This document shows positions 7,447 through 10,406 of a stretch of 10,406 nucleotides of DNA, piece after piece. The notes under the pieces were generated by a model that searched no databases, had not been told where the DNA came from, and worked only from the letters and a program-made list of their open reading frames with translations. The DNA is taken from NCBI GenBank assembly GCA_946409885.1, contig CAMJYF010000031.1, positions 1 through 10,406 of the forward strand. Reading direction: 5' to 3'. Every line of letters starts with the position of its first letter. The stretch's first letter is position 1. The stretch comes from an uncultured Clostridia bacterium. Lineage in GTDB: Bacteria; Bacillota; Clostridia; Oscillospirales; Acutalibacteraceae. A program made the position numbers and the translations under genes.

Positions 7447-9144
7447 GCGGCGTTCCAGCACTTTGATGACCTTTTCGTGCTTTTCATCCGTGTAGTCCCA
7501 GAAGAACAGGTACGGCAGCGCGCAGAGAATGTGGCCCACCAGGTCGAAGGACACGCCGATGACGATACACAGGTTGCGGATGTCGTCGGCAAAGAGGATA
7601 TCGTAATCGTAGCTGTAGCCCACCTTGTAGTAAAGGATGGGGATGATCAGGCTGATCAGGGCGGAGATGGGGTTCATGAACCAGTTAACCACGCCGCCGT
7701 AACCCTCCAGCCGCTCGCCGGACAGGTACATCTGATAGTCGTTGATACGCACGTCCATGTCGCTCTGGGCCAGCTTGATGGCGCTGTTCAGCGCGTCGCA
7801 GATCAGGATGCTGAGCAGCATGATCAGGCCGCTGATGAAATAGTCCTTCTTGAAGACCGTGCAGGCGATGATGAAGCCCACGCTCTGCCCCGCCATGACC
7901 ATGCGGCGGAACACCACCAGCGTTTTGAAGCTGAAGCGCTTGCGGATCCACGGGGCCAGGAACGCGCCGGGATTGCCCACGAACTTGATCAGATTCTTGA
8001 CCAGCACCATCACCAGCCCCTGCTCGCGCCAGGTGAAGATCAGGATCATATCCTGAATACCCACGGTGCCGTTGCCCAGGGCGTCGATCATGCCGGAAAG
8101 GGCGTTGATCCAGCGGTACTTGTTTTTCATCACGCCGTCGATGCCGTCCCAGAACGGGATGTACTTCTTCTTTTCCACCGGCGGCTGCGGGATGCGCTCC
8201 TGAATGGAGCCCAGCCCCTTGAACATGATGACCGTGCAGAACATGATCATCACGGGGATGATATAGCGGAAGGTGTTGATATTGGTCAGGCCCCCGGTGT
8301 AGGCGGCCACGATGGGGAAGGCCGTATCCACCAGCAGGGAGTTGAGCAGGTGGCTCAGCTTTTCCGGGTAGCAGCGCACCAGCATACGCTCGTGGGCGTT
8401 GGGGGAGATGGTGCTGGAAATGCACAGCGCGGAGTTGGTATAGCCGAACTGATCCTTCAGGCTGAACAGCAGATACAGCTGCCAGACACGCTCCGTCAGC
8501 GGATTCTGGAACAGCGGCAGCCAGCAGATGAGGATGTACAGCAGCATGCAGGGCAGCACGTTCGTATAGGCGAACAGCTTGTAGCGGCCCAGCTTTTTCA
8601 GCCAGCGCTTGCGGATAAAGATGTTGCGCAGGCCGCCATAGCCGGTACACAGCCAGTGGGCGGCGAAGATCTTCAGGGACGAACGCAGGTTCAGTCCCGG
8701 CAGGCCGTCAAAATAATCCACGACGGCGCGGGGGAAGGGAATGATTTTCGCGAAGTCAAAAATCAGGAACAACAGCCCCAGCGCCACAAAAGACGCGTAG
8801 ATCGTGTTGAAGATCCGCTCCGTCTTTTTCGGCAGAAAGCCCAGGTTGTCGTTGACGATCATGCCGATGATGGACCAGAAGTAGCCCTGCACCATAAAGA
8901 AGGTGCCGATGATGGAGAAGGTGAGTACGGGGATCTGATAATAGAACACCACCAGCCAGCAGCCGGTGCCGAAGGAGAGATACCCCAGCGTGCGCTGCAG
9001 GGCGTAATCGCCGCCGCCGCCGATAAACACGGACAAATACTCTTTGTAGGGGACGTATTTGCCCGGCGCGGGTTTGGACCAGTGGGTGGTGAACTCACTG
9101 AAGAAGTTTTTCAGCTTGTTGCCGCCGGAACCCTTGTCAGCCAT
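7444..9144 (-). CDS. MFS/GPH-like transporter, probably for a sugar or glycan fragment; C-terminus possibly truncated
   Basis: This is a 566-residue polytopic protein with about a dozen hydrophobic segments, for example near 57-80, 113-130, 195-212, 290-308, 415-430, 436-455, 490-505 and 525-548. The late motif SDMDVRINDYQMYLSGERLEG (about 461-481) is followed by a helix, and the protein ends with FWDYTDEKHEKVIKVLERR. Both features resemble glycoside-pentoside-hexuronide (GPH, MFS_2) symporters, where a late D-Y-x-x-Y-x-x-G-x-R-x-E-G segment and a TDEKH tail are typical. At 566 residues it is longer than the usual 450-500. The substrate is unknown; the neighbours point to a carbohydrate. ATG at 9144 lies inside the last codons of the LRR gene (8-base overlap) with a perfect AAGGAGG site, so the two are co-translated. 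It ends at TAG 7444, after which the frame stays open for 35 codons, so it may be slightly truncated. Confidence 0.88.
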   Translation of the reverse strand: MADKGSGGNKLKNFFSEFTTHWSKPAPGKYVPYKEYLSVFIGGGGDYALQRTLGYLSFGTGCWLVVFYYQIPVLTFSIIGTFFMVQGYFWSIIGMIVNDNLGFLPKKTERIFNTIYASFVALGLLFLIFDFAKIIPFPRAVVDYFDGLPGLNLRSSLKIFAAHWLCTGYGGLRNIFIRKRWLKKLGRYKLFAYTNVLPCMLLYILICWLPLFQNPLTERVWQLYLLFSLKDQFGYTNSALCISSTISPNAHERMLVRCYPEKLSHLLNSLLVDTAFPIVAAYTGGLTNINTFRYIIPVMIMFCTVIMFKGLGSIQERIPQPPVEKKKYIPFWDGIDGVMKNKYRWINALSGMIDALGNGTVGIQDMILIFTWREQGLVMVLVKNLIKFVGNPGAFLAPWIRKRFSFKTLVVFRRMVMAGQSVGFIIACTVFKKDYFISGLIMLLSILICDALNSAIKLAQSDMDVRINDYQMYLSGERLEGYGGVVNWFMNPISALISLIIPILYYKVGYSYDYDILFADDIRNLCIVIGVSFDLVGHILCALPYLFFWDYTDEKHEKVIKVLERR

Positions 9145-10366
9145 CGTTCTCTTCCTCCTTTTCTCCGGTTTCTCCGCTGTCTTCGCTGTCGTCGTATTCG
9201 CCGTTGACGTAGGCCTGATGGATGGCCTCTTTTTCCGCCTTTTGCTTTGCCAGCTTTTCCCTGCCGCGCTTTGTCATCATGAAGTCGTCCTTGAACAGGT
9301 TGCGGATCACTTCCAGACCGACGATCACGATGCTGGGGATAAAGACGACCACGATCAGAACGATAACGGCGGTTTTGTTCATGCCCATCGCCGTGTCCTC
9401 TTCCTGCGGGGGCGCCGCTTCCCCGTTTTCGGGGGCGGGCGGTTCTTCCTCCGCCAGCCGTTTCGCGTTATAGGCGTCCCGGTCGGCCAGGGTCGCGTTG
9501 AACTCCGCCGCTTTTGCGGTGAAGCTGTTTTCCGATTTGGGCATCCACTGACCGCCAAGCGATATCTCATCCTCGCCGCAGCCCACATAGAACTGCTCCA
9601 GATGATCGCACTTATAAAAGCAGTGGTGGTCGATGCTCTCCACCCCCGCCGGGATGTAGAAGGCGTATTTCATGCTGTTGCAGTAGCTGAACACGTCGCT
9701 GCCCAGCGTCGTCACGCTTTCGGGCAGGTCCACCAGCTTCAGCGCCCCGCACTTGAAGAAGGTCATGTTGCCCAGCTCCTTCAGCGTGTCGGGCAGCTTT
9801 ACCTCCTCCAGCGTGTCGCACTTGTAAAAGCTGTTGCGGGCCAGCCGTTCCACCCCCTCGGGCACGGTATAGGTTTTCGTCCGTTCGCCGTTCGTCTCGT
9901 GGGCCACAGGGAACAGGACCAGCAGCTTCATATCCTTGGTGTAAAGCACGCCGTCCACGTCGGTGTAATATTCGTTGGCCTCGTCCACATAGATGCCCTT
10001 CAGGTTTTTGCAGTAGACAAAGGCGCATTCGTCAATATTGGTGACGTGCGGGCCGATGTGGATCTCCTCCAGGTATTCGTCGTTCTGCACGGTATACCGC
10101 TCCACCGAGGTCACGTAGGCGGATTCGTCCGGCTGCCACACGGGGCCGTCCTCCGAACGCGCTTTGGATTTTACCATGGGGTGTTCCACCGTCAGCTCGG
10201 TGATGTTGGCGTTGCCGTTGTAGCCGCTGAAGGTAAGGGCGCCGGTGGCCTTGTCCACGTCGTATTCATACGTGGGGCGCACCAGCACGCCCAGCGAGAT
10301 CACCATGGAGGTGACGATGGCCACGATCAGCAGCGCGGAAAACAGGATCTTCCGTTGGGTGCTCAT
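9137..10366 (-). CDS. BspA-like leucine-rich-repeat protein anchored by two membrane helices
   Basis: This is a 409-residue protein. A membrane helix lies at about 8-29 after a short basic N-terminus (STQRK). An ectodomain (about 30-329) contains LRR_5/BspA-type repeats: LEEIHIGPHVTNIDECAFVYCKNL, then GVERLARNSFYKCDTLEEVKLPDTLKELGNMTFFKCGAL, SVTTLGSDVFSYC and GVESIDHHCFYKCDHLEQ. Confidence 0.
   Translation of the reverse strand: MSTQRKILFSALLIVAIVTSMVISLGVLVRPTYEYDVDKATGALTFSGYNGNANITELTVEHPMVKSKARSEDGPVWQPDESAYVTSVERYTVQNDEYLEEIHIGPHVTNIDECAFVYCKNLKGIYVDEANEYYTDVDGVLYTKDMKLLVLFPVAHETNGERTKTYTVPEGVERLARNSFYKCDTLEEVKLPDTLKELGNMTFFKCGALKLVDLPESVTTLGSDVFSYCNSMKYAFYIPAGVESIDHHCFYKCDHLEQFYVGCGEDEISLGGQWMPKSENSFTAKAAEFNATLADRDAYNAKRLAEEEPPAPENGEAAPPQEEDTAMGMNKTAVIVLIVVVFIPSIVIVGLEVIRNLFKDDFMMTKRGREKLAKQKAEKEAIHQAYVNGEYDDSEDSGETGEKEEENDG
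9154..9160 (-). promoter_or_regulatory. Perfect Shine-Dalgarno of the transporter, inside the LRR gene
   Basis: AAGGAGG on the minus strand lies nine bases before ATG 9144. It is read as part of the EKEEEN codons at the end of the LRR protein, so the acidic tail and the ribosome site are the same DNA. Confidence 0.8.
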
Positions 10367-10406
10367 ACTTCTTCTCCCCGTTCTGTATTCAGGCTTCGCG
10401 TGTGAG

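Overview
The window looks like a piece of a GC-rich Gram-positive chromosome, most likely a gut-type Clostridia (Oscillospiraceae/Ruminococcaceae-like). This is inferred from strong AGGAG-type ribosome sites, a lipobox lipoprotein, a BspA-like leucine-rich-repeat protein, and a yraN-type gene of the kind usually found in housekeeping clusters. No marker gene fixes the taxon.

Layout: at the left edge the 3' end of a yraN-family gene runs on the + strand. A 224-base gap follows, holding two intrinsic-terminator hairpins that serve converging transcription. Everything from 557 to the right edge is one tightly packed minus-strand gene train, read from right to left. In transcription order it contains: a two-membrane-segment leucine-rich-repeat protein (10366-9137); an MFS/GPH-like sugar-type transporter overlapping it by 8 bases (9144-7444); a WbsX/GH99-like glycoside hydrolase-fold protein (7306-6197); a five-bladed beta-propeller glycosidase-like protein (6177-5290); a soluble metallophosphoesterase (5272-4439); a membrane-anchored metallophosphoesterase (4429-3323); a lipoprotein HAD phosphatase (3281-2115); and a polytopic membrane protein with a DUF218/YdcF domain (2041-557). 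Gaps between these genes are 0-137 bases and no convincing internal terminator is visible, so they probably form one operon whose promoter lies beyond position 10406.

Taken together, the train pairs a predicted carbohydrate transporter with two predicted cytosolic carbohydrate-active proteins and three phosphoesterase-type enzymes. One phosphoesterase is cytosolic, one membrane-bound and one surface-anchored. A plausible but unproven reading is uptake and trimming of a phosphate-decorated glycan, or recycling of a cell-envelope polymer, with the LRR protein as a surface-exposed partner of the transporter.

The sharpest sequence oddity is at the 3' end of the transporter gene. An in-frame TAG at 7444-7446 is followed without interruption by 35 coding-looking codons that end at a second TAG. 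This suggests a recent nonsense mutation of the C-terminal tail or, less likely, readthrough. Other points of note are a 7-base-periodic repeat carrying both the stop of one gene and the ribosome site of the next, and an identical nine-base leader at identical spacing before the last two genes.
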